Shown in pieces: positions 31,729-40,372 of a stretch of DNA of 49,295 bases; position 1 is the first letter of the stretch, and the number at the start of each line of letters is the position of its first letter. This stretch comes from RGIG3009 sp045578425 (GTDB lineage Bacteria; Bacillota; Clostridia; Oscillospirales; Acutalibacteraceae). The DNA lies in contig JAZNKF010000068.1 in assembly GCA_045578425.1 (NCBI GenBank), forward strand, positions 1 to 49,295, in the 5' to 3' direction. The notes beneath the pieces are model-generated. The model made no database searches. It was given only the letters and a program-made list of their open reading frames with translations, and was not told the DNA's origin. The position numbers were made by a program, and so were the translations under genes.

Positions 31729-32568
31729 TTATTTTGTACCGATTACCACACGCGGAATACCGGAAAAATCGTTGAGTGAAACCACATCTTGGAGTCCCGC
31801 TTGACGAAACATTTCTTCCACGGTTTCGGCTTGATCGATACCTATTTCTACGGCAAGCAAACCGTTTGGTTTGAGTTTTGTTAGCCAGTGTTGAGTAATG
31901 GCACGGTAAAAACGATACCCATCCCCTGCCGCCAAAGCCATGTGCGGTTCATGCTGTACTTCACGTTGCAAAGCAGCCATATCCTTATCCGGAATATATG
32001 GGGGATTGGAAACGATAGCATCAAATGTACCGTCGATAGCATCAAAATCGCTAAGGACATCTGCTTTTTTCGTTGATACTGAAAAGGTGGGATACCGTTT
32101 GATATTGCGTTCCAGATATTCAAACGCTTTATCAGACAGTTCCACCGCTGTCACCGTAACGTTTGGGCACAAAGCGGCAATTCCCAGCCCCACGCAGCCC
32201 GTTCCGGCACATAAATCCAGCACGTTCGCAGCGGGGATTTGAGATATTTGCTCTGCCACCGTTTCGCACAGCAACTCGGTTTCCGGTCGTGGAATGAGTA
32301 CACCCTCCCCCACTTCCAGCGTCAAGTTTAGAAAATCCCATGTTCCCAAAAGGTATTGTAAAGGTTCTCCGCTTGCTCGTCGTTTGGCAGCAGACAACAC
32401 CGCCGTACAACGTTCCGACGGTAATGCGGTTTCGCCGAGCATTTTTACTTTTCCACGGCCGACACCGCCAATATCTTCCAACAAACACAGCGCGTCAAAT
32501 TCAGGCGTTTCACAGCCGCCTTCGGTAAGAATGGCTATCACTTGTTGAAATACAGCGTTTACTGTCAT
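31729..32568 (-). CDS. prmC: Peptide chain release factor N5-glutamine methyltransferase
   Basis: PrmC methylates the GGQ glutamine of RF1/RF2. The 279-residue protein has a helical N-terminal domain (RASGEPLQYLLGTWDF), EGVLIPRPETELLCE, SAM motif VLDLCAGTGCVGLGIAALCP and catalytic NPPY (188-191) in IVSNPPYIPDKD. Length is normal. The ATG at 32568 begins 4 bases after the DUF1385 stop; earlier in-frame starts overlap that gene. In Firmicutes prmC is often next to DUF1385 and prfA; here prfA is absent. Confidence 0.93.
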   Translation of the reverse strand: MTVNAVFQQVIAILTEGGCETPEFDALCLLEDIGGVGRGKVKMLGETALPSERCTAVLSAAKRRASGEPLQYLLGTWDFLNLTLEVGEGVLIPRPETELLCETVAEQISQIPAANVLDLCAGTGCVGLGIAALCPNVTVTAVELSDKAFEYLERNIKRYPTFSVSTKKADVLSDFDAIDGTFDAIVSNPPYIPDKDMAALQREVQHEPHMALAAGDGYRFYRAITQHWLTKLKPNGLLAVEIGIDQAETVEEMFRQAGLQDVVSLNDFSGIPRVVIGTK

Positions 32569-32572
32569 TTCA

Positions 32573-33535
32573 TTACCACTCATCGGCTTTGGGGTCCTCC
32601 GGTATGACCGGCACGAAAGCGGCAATAGCACATTCTATCATGCTATCGTCCGGTTCTTTGGTGGTTAAGCGTTGTATCCACAAACCGGGGGCAGATAAGA
32701 AACGAACCAAACGGTTGTCTTTTCTACCGGCTAATTTGATAAACTCATAGCCAATCCCCACCGTCAGCGGTAACAAGGCAATTTTTATCAACACACGCAA
32801 CCACAGCGTTTTAACTTGGATGCAGATAGAAATAACGATGCCGATGAGTAGCATCATCACTAAAAAGGAGGTGCCGCAACGCGGATGAAAACGGCTTTGC
32901 TTTTTTACGTTTTCCACTGTCAATTCCTCGCCTTTTTCGTAGCAGAAAATGGTTTTATGCTCGGCGCCATGGTACATAAAAACGCGGCGAATATCTTTCA
33001 TACAGGTAATGACAATCAAATATACCAAAAACAATACCAATCGCAAAAGACCTTCAAAAACGCCGCGCAAAACCGCACTGTTTTTCCAAAACTCAGTATC
33101 CAAAGCGGTATCCAGTGCGCCGGACAATACGTTATATAACCAAGACGGTAAATACATGAACAACCCCAGTGCCAAAACCACACCCAAAATCGTGCTGACA
33201 ACCATGAGGACAGACATCATTGCCTTTTCGCCTTTGGTTACCGGTTTTTCTTCGCTTTCTTCCAAACCCGCCAATTCTGCCGAGCGCATCAAAGCTTTAT
33301 AGCCGCAGCGCAAAGAATCCACCATACCGTACAAACCACGGAAAAAGGGGATTTTCCAAAAGCGAGGACGGTCCGTAAGTTCAGAGTCCCATTCTTCGGT
33401 AACAATATTGCCCGATACGTGACGGACAGCCATAGCGGTTTTGTGGGGGCCGCGCATCATGACGCCTTCAATCAGTGCTTGCCCGCCGATGGATGTTTTT
33501 TTGGCAGAGCAACTTGCCAATTCTTGCTTTGACAT
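32573..33535 (-). CDS. DUF1385 membrane protein
   Basis: This 320-residue protein of the DUF1385 (YqhQ-like) family opens with SIGGQALIEGVMMRGPHKTA, the family hallmark. It has RFWKIPFFRGLYGMVDSL, several membrane helices (two near 110-140, one near 165-185, one near 225-245) and the conserved MYHGAEHKTIFCYEKGEELT and SRFHPRCGTSFLVMM, which contain His/Cys residues that could bind metal. The function is unknown. The ATG shares a base with the kinase stop (TAATG). prmC follows it. Confidence 0.9.
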   Translation of the reverse strand: MSKQELASCSAKKTSIGGQALIEGVMMRGPHKTAMAVRHVSGNIVTEEWDSELTDRPRFWKIPFFRGLYGMVDSLRCGYKALMRSAELAGLEESEEKPVTKGEKAMMSVLMVVSTILGVVLALGLFMYLPSWLYNVLSGALDTALDTEFWKNSAVLRGVFEGLLRLVLFLVYLIVITCMKDIRRVFMYHGAEHKTIFCYEKGEELTVENVKKQSRFHPRCGTSFLVMMLLIGIVISICIQVKTLWLRVLIKIALLPLTVGIGYEFIKLAGRKDNRLVRFLSAPGLWIQRLTTKEPDDSMIECAIAAFVPVIPEDPKADEW

Positions 33536-34968
33536 TAGTAATGATTCTCCTCATTTTTTATAATCGGTAACGTGACCGTAACAACCGTTCCTTTACCAAA
33601 ACGGCTTTCAATATCCAATGTGCCACCGTGAGAGGTGACAATATCTTTCACCACAGAAAGGCCGATTCCCGAACCTTTGCGTGTGGTATCGGCGCGATAG
33701 AATTTTTGCGTAACAAACGGTAAATCTTCTTCTTTGATGCCGACGCCGTCATCACTGACGATAATTTGGACCATATCGTTTACGGGAGCAGCATTCACAT
33801 AGACGGTCCCGTTTTCTTTGGAATATTTGATAGCATTATCAATCAAATTAACAAAAACCTGGCGCAAACGGTCACGATTACCCCAAACGGGCGGTAAACT
33901 TTCCTGCTCAATGCAGCGCAAAGTAAGACCTTGTTTTTTGGCACGTGCCTGCAACAAGAAAACGGCTTCTTCCACTTCGGCAAAGACGTCCATTTTGGAA
34001 AAGGATACGGTTTTGCTCATACTTTGCATACGAGAAAAATCCAATAATTCCTCCACCATGCCGGTAAGGCGTTCCGATTCATCACGAATGATGGACAAAC
34101 CTTTTTGTCGGGTATCGGCATCTTGGTTTTCTTCTTTTAATGTTTCACTCCAACCTTTAATAGCAGTCAGCGGGGTGCGCAGTTCATGCGATACCGAGGA
34201 AATAAATTCGTTTTGTAACCGTTGTGACGTTTCCACTTGTTCTGCCATGGCGTTGATGGTATCACATAAATCACCGATTTCATCGTTATAGGTTTTTTGA
34301 ATACGGTGGGAATAATCGCCTTGCACAATTTTTTCCGCAGCACTGCCGATCTCTACCAACGGTTTGAGCAAACCGTTGACAAAATACATGCTGGACAACA
34401 CAACAAAAAACACAACCGCCAAACCAAACGCTACCATGGCGGAGGAAATCAAGGTGATTTGTTTGTCCACCAAATCCAAAGCTACTAAAAAACGAATAGC
34501 ACCGGCTACCGTTTTATCTTCGGTGGTTATCAGCATGGTTAAAGCAAAAACTTTTTGACCAAAATCGTTTTTTCCGTTCCAGACACCCCATGGTTTTTTG
34601 TGCTCGGTTTCCAACGACTGTACTGCTTGCTGATAATCCGGCAACAAACCCGATACCGGCAAGAAGCCGGTGGAACTTGCCAAAATGTCTCCCCGTGCAT
34701 TGAGAATTTGGAACTCCATTTTGTCACGCTCTGCAAATGTTTCCATATAGCTCTTTGCGTTTTCTTCAAAACTGAAATCAAAATTTTCCACAGAGAGAGT
34801 AAGCATATCCGATAAGGAGTTGGCACGCGTATATAAACTGTTTTGCACTTGTTGGTAATAATAGGAACGAATCATCAGGGCGATAACCACTTCTAATACA
34901 ACAAGCAACAGCACAACAACACCCAGACCGTTTATCAGCCATCGTTTTGTGATTTTTTTGAACAGCAT
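33535..34968 (-). CDS. Membrane sensor histidine kinase
   Basis: This 477-residue kinase has two membrane segments (about 11-33 and 171-195) flanking an extracellular sensing domain of about 135 residues. A HAMP domain (KPLVEIGSAAEKIVQGDY), the phospho-acceptor histidine H261 in SSVSHELRTPLTAIKGW, the N-box VNLIDNAIKYSKENG and the G boxes SDDGVGIKEED and GSGIGLSVVKDIV follow. All catalytic parts look intact. The ATG at 34968 has AAAGGGGG at 7; a longer frame to 35046 is rejected. It follows its response regulator by 19 bases. Confidence 0.93.
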   Translation of the reverse strand: MLFKKITKRWLINGLGVVVLLLVVLEVVIALMIRSYYYQQVQNSLYTRANSLSDMLTLSVENFDFSFEENAKSYMETFAERDKMEFQILNARGDILASSTGFLPVSGLLPDYQQAVQSLETEHKKPWGVWNGKNDFGQKVFALTMLITTEDKTVAGAIRFLVALDLVDKQITLISSAMVAFGLAVVFFVVLSSMYFVNGLLKPLVEIGSAAEKIVQGDYSHRIQKTYNDEIGDLCDTINAMAEQVETSQRLQNEFISSVSHELRTPLTAIKGWSETLKEENQDADTRQKGLSIIRDESERLTGMVEELLDFSRMQSMSKTVSFSKMDVFAEVEEAVFLLQARAKKQGLTLRCIEQESLPPVWGNRDRLRQVFVNLIDNAIKYSKENGTVYVNAAPVNDMVQIIVSDDGVGIKEEDLPFVTQKFYRADTTRKGSGIGLSVVKDIVTSHGGTLDIESRFGKGTVVTVTLPIIKNEENHY

Positions 34969-34987
34969 GATTATCCCCCTTTCTATG

Positions 34988-35683
34988 TTACTTCCAGCAG
35001 TAGCCTTTTCCCCACACGGTTTGAAGGTGTTGGGGTTCGGAAGCATTTTGCTCGATTTTCATTCGCAAGCGACGAATATTAACATCTACGATTTTTTCAT
35101 CACCGTAATTTTCATCGCCCCATACTTGTTTTAGAATTTCCAAACGACTGAGCGGTTGACCCGGATGTTCCAAAAAATATTGCATGATTTGAAACTCAAT
35201 TTGTGTCAGCTCGATTTGAATTTCTGATTTTTTGAGAGTGCGATGACGCAGGTTCAAGACAAAACTCCCCGAAATTAATTCTTCCGGTAAAACAGAGCGG
35301 TCTGCCGCAGTGTGCGATACGCGACGTTCCAACGCTTCCACTCGTGCCATCAATTCCGACGGACCAAACGGCTTGGTAACATAATCGTCGGCACCTAATT
35401 TGAGCGCTTGGATTTTTTCTTCTTCCCGAGAAAGAGCTGTCAGCATAATAATACCCATGGCTGCGTTTTGGCCACGCAACCATTCGCAAACTTGCAGGCC
35501 GTTCATTTGCGGTAGCATAACGTCTAAAATCGCCAAAACTATCTCGTCTGCGTGTTTTTTGTATAAATCCAAAGCTTCTTCGCCTGTTGCGGCTTCCAAC
35601 ACATGGTAACCGCAATGCCTTAGATGGATGCTGACAAATTCGCGAATGGCTTTTTCATCTTCACAAATCAATACATATTTCAC
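34988..35683 (-). CDS. OmpR/PhoB family response regulator
   Basis: This 231-residue regulator has a receiver domain with acidic pocket CEDE (7-10), phospho-acceptor D54 in AILDVMLPQMNG and K104 in YVTKPFGPSE. The winged-helix DNA-binding domain has QIELTQIEFQIMQYFLEHPG and VDVNIRRLRMKIEQ. The GTG start at 35683 follows GAGGAGG by 7 bases and overlaps the lipoprotein stop as GTGA. It partners the kinase downstream. Confidence 0.95.
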   Translation of the reverse strand: MKYVLICEDEKAIREFVSIHLRHCGYHVLEAATGEEALDLYKKHADEIVLAILDVMLPQMNGLQVCEWLRGQNAAMGIIMLTALSREEEKIQALKLGADDYVTKPFGPSELMARVEALERRVSHTAADRSVLPEELISGSFVLNLRHRTLKKSEIQIELTQIEFQIMQYFLEHPGQPLSRLEILKQVWGDENYGDEKIVDVNIRRLRMKIEQNASEPQHLQTVWGKGYCWK

Positions 35684-37029
35684 TGCGGCACCTCCTCTAA
35701 AACGGAAAATAAATATTGTATTTCCTGCGCCGTAATGGTATCACCGATAATTTTATAAGCATAGCAGTACTGTGCACCTTTCTCAAAGAAGGTAAATCCG
35801 TCGGGGAAAGTGTTCTGCCTGCTTGTCATTAATTCCAAAAACGGCCGGTCTTCATCCGCTAACCAAATCTGTAAAACGCGGTGTTCTTCCTCATAAACCG
35901 TGCGGATTTGTGTTGACCATTCCTCACGCAAGCGGAACATATATGCATCTGACGGATTGACAATACTGCTGAATTTTTGAACCGCTGTTCCCAAGCGAAA
36001 ATCATAAGATAACCAATCGGTTTGCCAAAACGTTTTGTTCACCGGTGTATCTTCATAACCGGGTAGCCGTTTTGTTACCGGCCATTCCACCATGCCATCA
36101 CCGTCAACATCGCGGCTGCTCAAACCGGTTTCGCGTGCGGTGATACTGTTTAAACCCGTTTCCTTGTCGTTGAACGGTGCGTGCAGTTCCGCGCCGTCCC
36201 AATATATCAGTTCCGTAATCGTGGTGTTGGCGTCTTTATAACAATCCACATATATACCATTAACCGTAGGAGACAGCGGCGAAAAAGCCGCTCTGCCAAA
36301 TCGCAGAACATGGCTGTCTAAAAGCGTTTCGGCACGTAAACGCAATTCTCCTTCACGGTGGAAGTACAAAGAAGCCGTTACCGAGTTGAGCATGCTTTCT
36401 ATGTTGAGCAACAATAAATCATGCGTGGAATCGTTGGTCACATCACCAACCAATAATTTTGTATACGAAACATGCAGGGGAAGTTGCTCCAACTGTTTAT
36501 CCAAACGATAGATTCCAAGCAATTTGTCGTTACTGTTATAAAGACTCCAACCTATCATCAATTCCGGACAACCATCACCGTTCACGTCGGCAAAATTCAC
36601 CTCGGAAATTTCTTCGCTATTTCCCTGAACATTGGCAACAGACACCCATTCGCCCTGCACGTTCTTTTGAAGAAGGTGAACCTGCGCAAGCGATTGTTCT
36701 TCTTGAAAGCGGTAAAAAACAACCGCCATATCTTCCCACGGCAAGGCATTAGGAACAGCCTCCTCATCAGCAGGAGCCGTAACAGGCGGGAGATTTACTT
36801 GTTCAAGCAAAACAAAAGGTGTCTGATATTCACCGCCCGCAGGGTATTTGAGCAGGTAATTGTCAGTGCGCAGATAATGATGCAACGCCGTTTGGATTGC
36901 CTCTTGCTCGGCATCGTTTTTTGGGGGAATCAACTGCTTTTCAACATCCGAACTGATAATCCCGCAACCCGAAAAACAAACACAGCAAAATATCGCTGTC
37001 AGTAATGCGGCAAGCCTACGAACAAGCAT
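35680..37029 (-). CDS. FG-GAP/VCBS-like repeat lipoprotein upstream of a two-component system
   Basis: This 449-residue exported lipoprotein (lipobox FSGC, C22) has three calcium-loop-like repeats: DVNGDGCPE (148-156), DVTND (196-200, weaker) and DVDGDGMVE (307-315). They resemble FG-GAP/VCBS or dockerin-type loops in a beta-propeller-like domain. No enzymatic motif is seen. It leads the operon with its own promoter and is translationally coupled to the response regulator, so it is likely an accessory sensor or a target-facing partner of the kinase. Proteins of this type beside regulator-kinase pairs occur in clostridia, but I do not know a function. Confidence 0.75.
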   Translation of the reverse strand: MLVRRLAALLTAIFCCVCFSGCGIISSDVEKQLIPPKNDAEQEAIQTALHHYLRTDNYLLKYPAGGEYQTPFVLLEQVNLPPVTAPADEEAVPNALPWEDMAVVFYRFQEEQSLAQVHLLQKNVQGEWVSVANVQGNSEEISEVNFADVNGDGCPELMIGWSLYNSNDKLLGIYRLDKQLEQLPLHVSYTKLLVGDVTNDSTHDLLLLNIESMLNSVTASLYFHREGELRLRAETLLDSHVLRFGRAAFSPLSPTVNGIYVDCYKDANTTITELIYWDGAELHAPFNDKETGLNSITARETGLSSRDVDGDGMVEWPVTKRLPGYEDTPVNKTFWQTDWLSYDFRLGTAVQKFSSIVNPSDAYMFRLREEWSTQIRTVYEEEHRVLQIWLADEDRPFLELMTSRQNTFPDGFTFFEKGAQYCYAYKIIGDTITAQEIQYLFSVLEEVPQ

Positions 37030-37070
37030 TATAGATATCCCCTTTCTTTCTTCTTTTACAGATACTCTTT

Positions 37071-37099
37071 ATTGTATTGTAAAACTGCTATAAAGTCAA
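37071..37099 (-). promoter_or_regulatory. Promoter of the lipoprotein-two-component-DUF1385-prmC operon
   Basis: On the minus strand TTGACT (37099-37094) and TACAAT (37076-37071) have a 17-base spacer, 41 bases before the start codon. Confidence 0.7.
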
Positions 37100-37144
37100 T
37101 ATGAAAACAACAAGGACACCTCTGTAATAAACACACAATTTCTC

Positions 37145-37173
37145 TTGACAAAAACTTTGGTCGGTGATACCAT
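37145..37173 (+). promoter_or_regulatory. Promoter of the thrS T-box operon
   Basis: A perfect TTGACA (37145-37150) is followed after 17 bases by TACCAT (37168-37173), a 4 of 6 match to the -10. Confidence 0.55.
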
Positions 37174-37179
37174 AAGATA

Positions 37180-37418
37180 AAGCTTTGAAAGGAACGGCGC
37201 TTGTTGATTTTTTCACAGAGAGCATCCGGTAGCTGCAAAGGATGCAAAAAAAGACAAGCCGCTTACCACCCTTGAGCGTGTTCGGGAACTGCTATGCAGC
37301 GAAAGGACAACGGCCCTTGCCCCGTTATCGGCAACCAAAGTGCAGTACGTGTATTGCAAAATCAGGGTGGAACCGCGTGGTAATTTTACCTCGCCCCTAT
37401 ATCGGGGCGGGGTTTTGT
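37180..37418 (+). promoter_or_regulatory. T-box leader RNA, threonine (ACC) specifier, with terminator
   Basis: The T-box AGGGTGGAACCGCG is at 37364-37377. The terminator is CCTCGCCCC (37389-37397) with GGGGCGGGG, followed by T-rich sequence. Stem I has AGAGAGCATCC and its mate GGATGC, with CTTGT pairing to ACAAG. The specifier is ACC at 37265-37267 in GCTTACCACC. The UGGA bulge (37368-37371) pairs with discriminator U, matching the U73 of the tRNA-Thr at 297-372. This controls thrS in response to uncharged tRNA-Thr; the isoacceptor sensed (GGU) differs from the UGU one in this window. Confidence 0.9.
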
Positions 37419-37439
37419 TTTTTGAAAGGAGAACAAGGT

Positions 37440-39374
37440 ATGTTAAAAATCACTCTCAAAGGCGGCGATGTTCGCGAAGTTGCTGAAAATACGACGATAG
37501 ACGCATTATGCCGTGACATTTCCATGAATTTATACCGTGCGGCTTGCGCGGCACGCATTGATGGCGAAGTTGCCGATTTGCGCACACCGCTGACAACCGA
37601 TTGTACGGTGGAAATTTTGACGTTTGACGATATTGACGGTAAAAAGGCGTATTGGCACACTACTTCTCATGTTATGGCACAAGCCATCATGCGCTTATAT
37701 CCCGATGTTAAATTAGCCATTGGTCCGTCGATTGATTCCGGTTTCTATTATGATTTTGACCACTCCGAAGGTTTTTCGCCGGAAGATTTGTTGGCCATTG
37801 AAGCGGAAATGAAAAAAATTGCCAAAGAAGAATTGCCGATTGAACGGTTTACTTTGTCGCGCGAAGAAGCTTTGAAAGAAATGGCAAATCAACCCTACAA
37901 AGTAGAGTTAATTGAAAATTTACCCGCCGATGCCGAAATTTCCTTTTATCGTCAAGGGGATTTTGTGGATTTGTGCGCCGGTCCCCACTTGCCCGATACC
38001 GGTCGCGTAAAGGCGGTTAAATTATTGAGCGCCACCGGTGCTTATTGGCGCGGCGATTCCAAAAACAAAATGTTGCAACGTATTTATGGCGTTTCTTTCC
38101 CCAAAGCGACGTTGTTGGAAGAACATTTGACTCAATTGGAAGAAGCACGCAAGCGAGACCATAACAAATTAGGCCGTGAATTGGAATTGTTTACGACCGT
38201 CGACGTGATCGGACAAGGGTTGCCGATTTTATTACCGAAAGGTGCTCGTATTGTTCAATTGTTGCAACGTTGGATTGAAGACGAAGAACAACGCCGCGGC
38301 TATCAACTGACCAAAACACCGCTCATGGCTAAACGAGAACTTTACAAAATTTCCGGACACTGGGACCATTATTTAGACGGTATGTTTGTGTTGGGCGACC
38401 CGCACGACGAAACCAAAGAATGTTTTGCCATGCGTCCGATGACTTGTCCGTTCCAATATCAAGTCTTTTTGAATCGCGCTCGCTCGTACCGTGATTTGCC
38501 CATGCGTTTGGGCGAAACCTCCACTTTATTCCGCAACGAGGACAGCGGCGAAATGCACGGTTTAATTCGTGTGCGGCAATTCACGATTTCCGAAGGGCAC
38601 CTCATTCTGCGTCCCGACCAGTTGGAAGAAGAGTTCAAAGGTTGCTTGGAATTGGCAAAATATGTTTTGGATACCGTGGGTATGTTGGAAGATTGTACGT
38701 TCCGTTTCTCGCAATGGGACCCCAACAACAAAGAAAAATACATTGGCACTCCCGAACAATGGGAAGAAGCACAAGGTATTATGGGTAAAATTTTGGACGA
38801 TTTGGGTGTTTCTTATACCATCGGTATTGACGAAGCTGCCTTTTATGGTCCGAAACTGGATATTCAATACAAAAACGTGTTTGGCAAAGAAGATACCATT
38901 GTTACCATTCAAGTGGACCAACTGCTTGCCGAACAATTTAACATGGAATACACTGACCACAACGGTCAAAAAGTTCGTCCGTATATTATCCACCGCACCA
39001 GTCTTGGTTGCTATGAGCGTACGCTTGCTTATTTGGTGGAAAAATATGCCGGTGCGTTCCCGTTGTGGTTAGCACCTGAACAAATCCGTGTATTACCGCT
39101 TTCGGAAAAAATGTTGGATAAAGCTGCCGAAATCACCGAAACCTTGTGCCGCAACGGTTTCCGTGCGGAAACCGACGTGCGCAACGAAAAAATCGGTTAC
39201 AAAATTCGTGAAGCGCAAATGCAAAAAGTTCCCTATATGTTAGTCATTGGCGAACGCGAGGCGGAGGCAGGTTTGGTTTCGGTTCGTTCTCGCAAAGACG
39301 GCGATATCGGTACCATGACATTGGATGATTTTATTGCCAAAGCACTAAAAGAAGTAGCAGACAAGGTGCGCTGA
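37440..39374 (+). CDS. thrS: Threonine--tRNA ligase
   Basis: ThrRS (644 residues, normal) charges tRNA-Thr. It has an N-terminal TGS domain (1-61), the editing site HTTSH (H73, H77) with YRQGDFVDLCAGPHLP (C179, H183), and the class II core with MRPMTCPFQ (C336, zinc ligand), FRNEDSGEMHGLIRVRQFT, DIQYKNVFGKEDT and HRTSLGCYERTLAYLVEKYA. An anticodon-binding domain follows (IRVLPLSEK to EREAEAGLVSVRSR). The ATG at 37440 follows AAAGGAG; an upstream in-frame start at 37242 lies in the T-box. The dehydrogenase begins 1 base after its stop. Confidence 0.97.
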   Translation: MLKITLKGGDVREVAENTTIDALCRDISMNLYRAACAARIDGEVADLRTPLTTDCTVEILTFDDIDGKKAYWHTTSHVMAQAIMRLYPDVKLAIGPSIDSGFYYDFDHSEGFSPEDLLAIEAEMKKIAKEELPIERFTLSREEALKEMANQPYKVELIENLPADAEISFYRQGDFVDLCAGPHLPDTGRVKAVKLLSATGAYWRGDSKNKMLQRIYGVSFPKATLLEEHLTQLEEARKRDHNKLGRELELFTTVDVIGQGLPILLPKGARIVQLLQRWIEDEEQRRGYQLTKTPLMAKRELYKISGHWDHYLDGMFVLGDPHDETKECFAMRPMTCPFQYQVFLNRARSYRDLPMRLGETSTLFRNEDSGEMHGLIRVRQFTISEGHLILRPDQLEEEFKGCLELAKYVLDTVGMLEDCTFRFSQWDPNNKEKYIGTPEQWEEAQGIMGKILDDLGVSYTIGIDEAAFYGPKLDIQYKNVFGKEDTIVTIQVDQLLAEQFNMEYTDHNGQKVRPYIIHRTSLGCYERTLAYLVEKYAGAFPLWLAPEQIRVLPLSEKMLDKAAEITETLCRNGFRAETDVRNEKIGYKIREAQMQKVPYMLVIGEREAEAGLVSVRSRKDGDIGTMTLDDFIAKALKEVADKVR

Positions 39375-39375
39375 T

Positions 39376-40323
39376 ATGACCATTGCCATATTGGATGCCG
39401 CTACGTTAAACGACGACTTAGACCTTTCAATTTTTGATGAGTTCGGAACGGTACGGAAGTACGCACTGACCGCACCTGAAGAGCTGGCAGAACACGCTTC
39501 CGGTTGCGACGTCTTGATATTAAACAAGATAAAAATAAACCCCTCAACTTTTCCGAATACCGATACGGTAAAACTTATCTGCGTAACGGCAACCGGGGTG
39601 GATAACATTGATTTGGATTACTGCCGCAAATGCGGTATTGCTGTGTGCAACGTAAGCGGCTATTCCACCGATTCGGTGGCACAGCTGACCGTAGCAATGG
39701 TATTATCTCTTGCCAATCATCTTCCCGCCTTTACGCGTTTTGTGAACGGCGGCGCGTATACACAAAGCGGCAAGCCCAATCATTTGGTGCCCGTATTTCA
39801 CGAATTGCGCGGTAAAACATGGGGTATTTACGGCTACGGCAACATTGGCTCACAAGTGGCAAAAGTCGCAAAAGCTTTGGGATGCCGTGTGTTAGTGTGC
39901 AAACGATCGCCTGTGAAAGATTATGTGGTGACAGATTTGGACACCTTGTGCGCAAACTCCGATATTTTAACGGTTCACGTACCTCTCACCGACGAAACGC
40001 GCGATAGCATCAATCGTAACCGATTGGCTTTAATGAAACCTTCAGCTATTTTGGTAAATGTGGCACGCGGCGCTGTTATCGATGAAGAAGCGGTGACAGA
40101 CGCGGTGTTAGGCGGTCGCTTAGGAGGCTTGGGAATTGACGTGTATTCCACCGAGCCTTTGCCCGAAGAACATCCGTTTCAGCAGATAGTGGGATTGGAT
40201 AATGTGTGCCTTACCCCACACATGGCGTGGGGAGCCTATGAGGCCCGTGTACGGTGTTTGCAAGAAGTAGCAGAAAATATTCGTGCCTTCAACCGTGGTG
40301 AAAAACGAAGTCGTGTTGATTAA
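39376..40323 (+). CDS. D-2-hydroxyacid dehydrogenase (NAD-dependent)
   Basis: This 315-residue dehydrogenase has the NAD-binding GIYGYGNIGSQVAKVAKALG and the catalytic arginine in NVARGAVIDEEAV. It also has the glutamate in YSTEPLPEEHP and the histidine in LTPHMAWGAYEA. The order matches glycerate/hydroxypyruvate-type reductases; the substrate is not fixed by the motifs. It starts 1 base after thrS and so is expressed from the threonine T-box, an unusual partner for a synthetase. AAGGTG precedes the ATG. A strong terminator follows. Confidence 0.9.
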   Translation: MTIAILDAATLNDDLDLSIFDEFGTVRKYALTAPEELAEHASGCDVLILNKIKINPSTFPNTDTVKLICVTATGVDNIDLDYCRKCGIAVCNVSGYSTDSVAQLTVAMVLSLANHLPAFTRFVNGGAYTQSGKPNHLVPVFHELRGKTWGIYGYGNIGSQVAKVAKALGCRVLVCKRSPVKDYVVTDLDTLCANSDILTVHVPLTDETRDSINRNRLALMKPSAILVNVARGAVIDEEAVTDAVLGGRLGGLGIDVYSTEPLPEEHPFQQIVGLDNVCLTPHMAWGAYEARVRCLQEVAENIRAFNRGEKRSRVD

Positions 40324-40330
40324 TTAATGA

Positions 40331-40372
40331 ATAGCAAAATCCCCCGCATATTGCGGGGGATTTTGCTATTTT
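40331..40372. terminator. Bidirectional terminator between the dehydrogenase and spoIIE
   Basis: ATAGCAAAATCCCCCGCA (40331-40348) and its complement (40352-40369) form an 18-base stem around a 3-base loop; T-rich sequence lies on both sides. It also covers the spoIIE stop region. Confidence 0.92.

Noticed and set aside
37242..37439. N-terminal extension of ThrRS from an upstream in-frame start
   Set aside because: The extension lies inside the T-box RNA, and the TGS domain begins at the ATG at 37440 with a good ribosome site.
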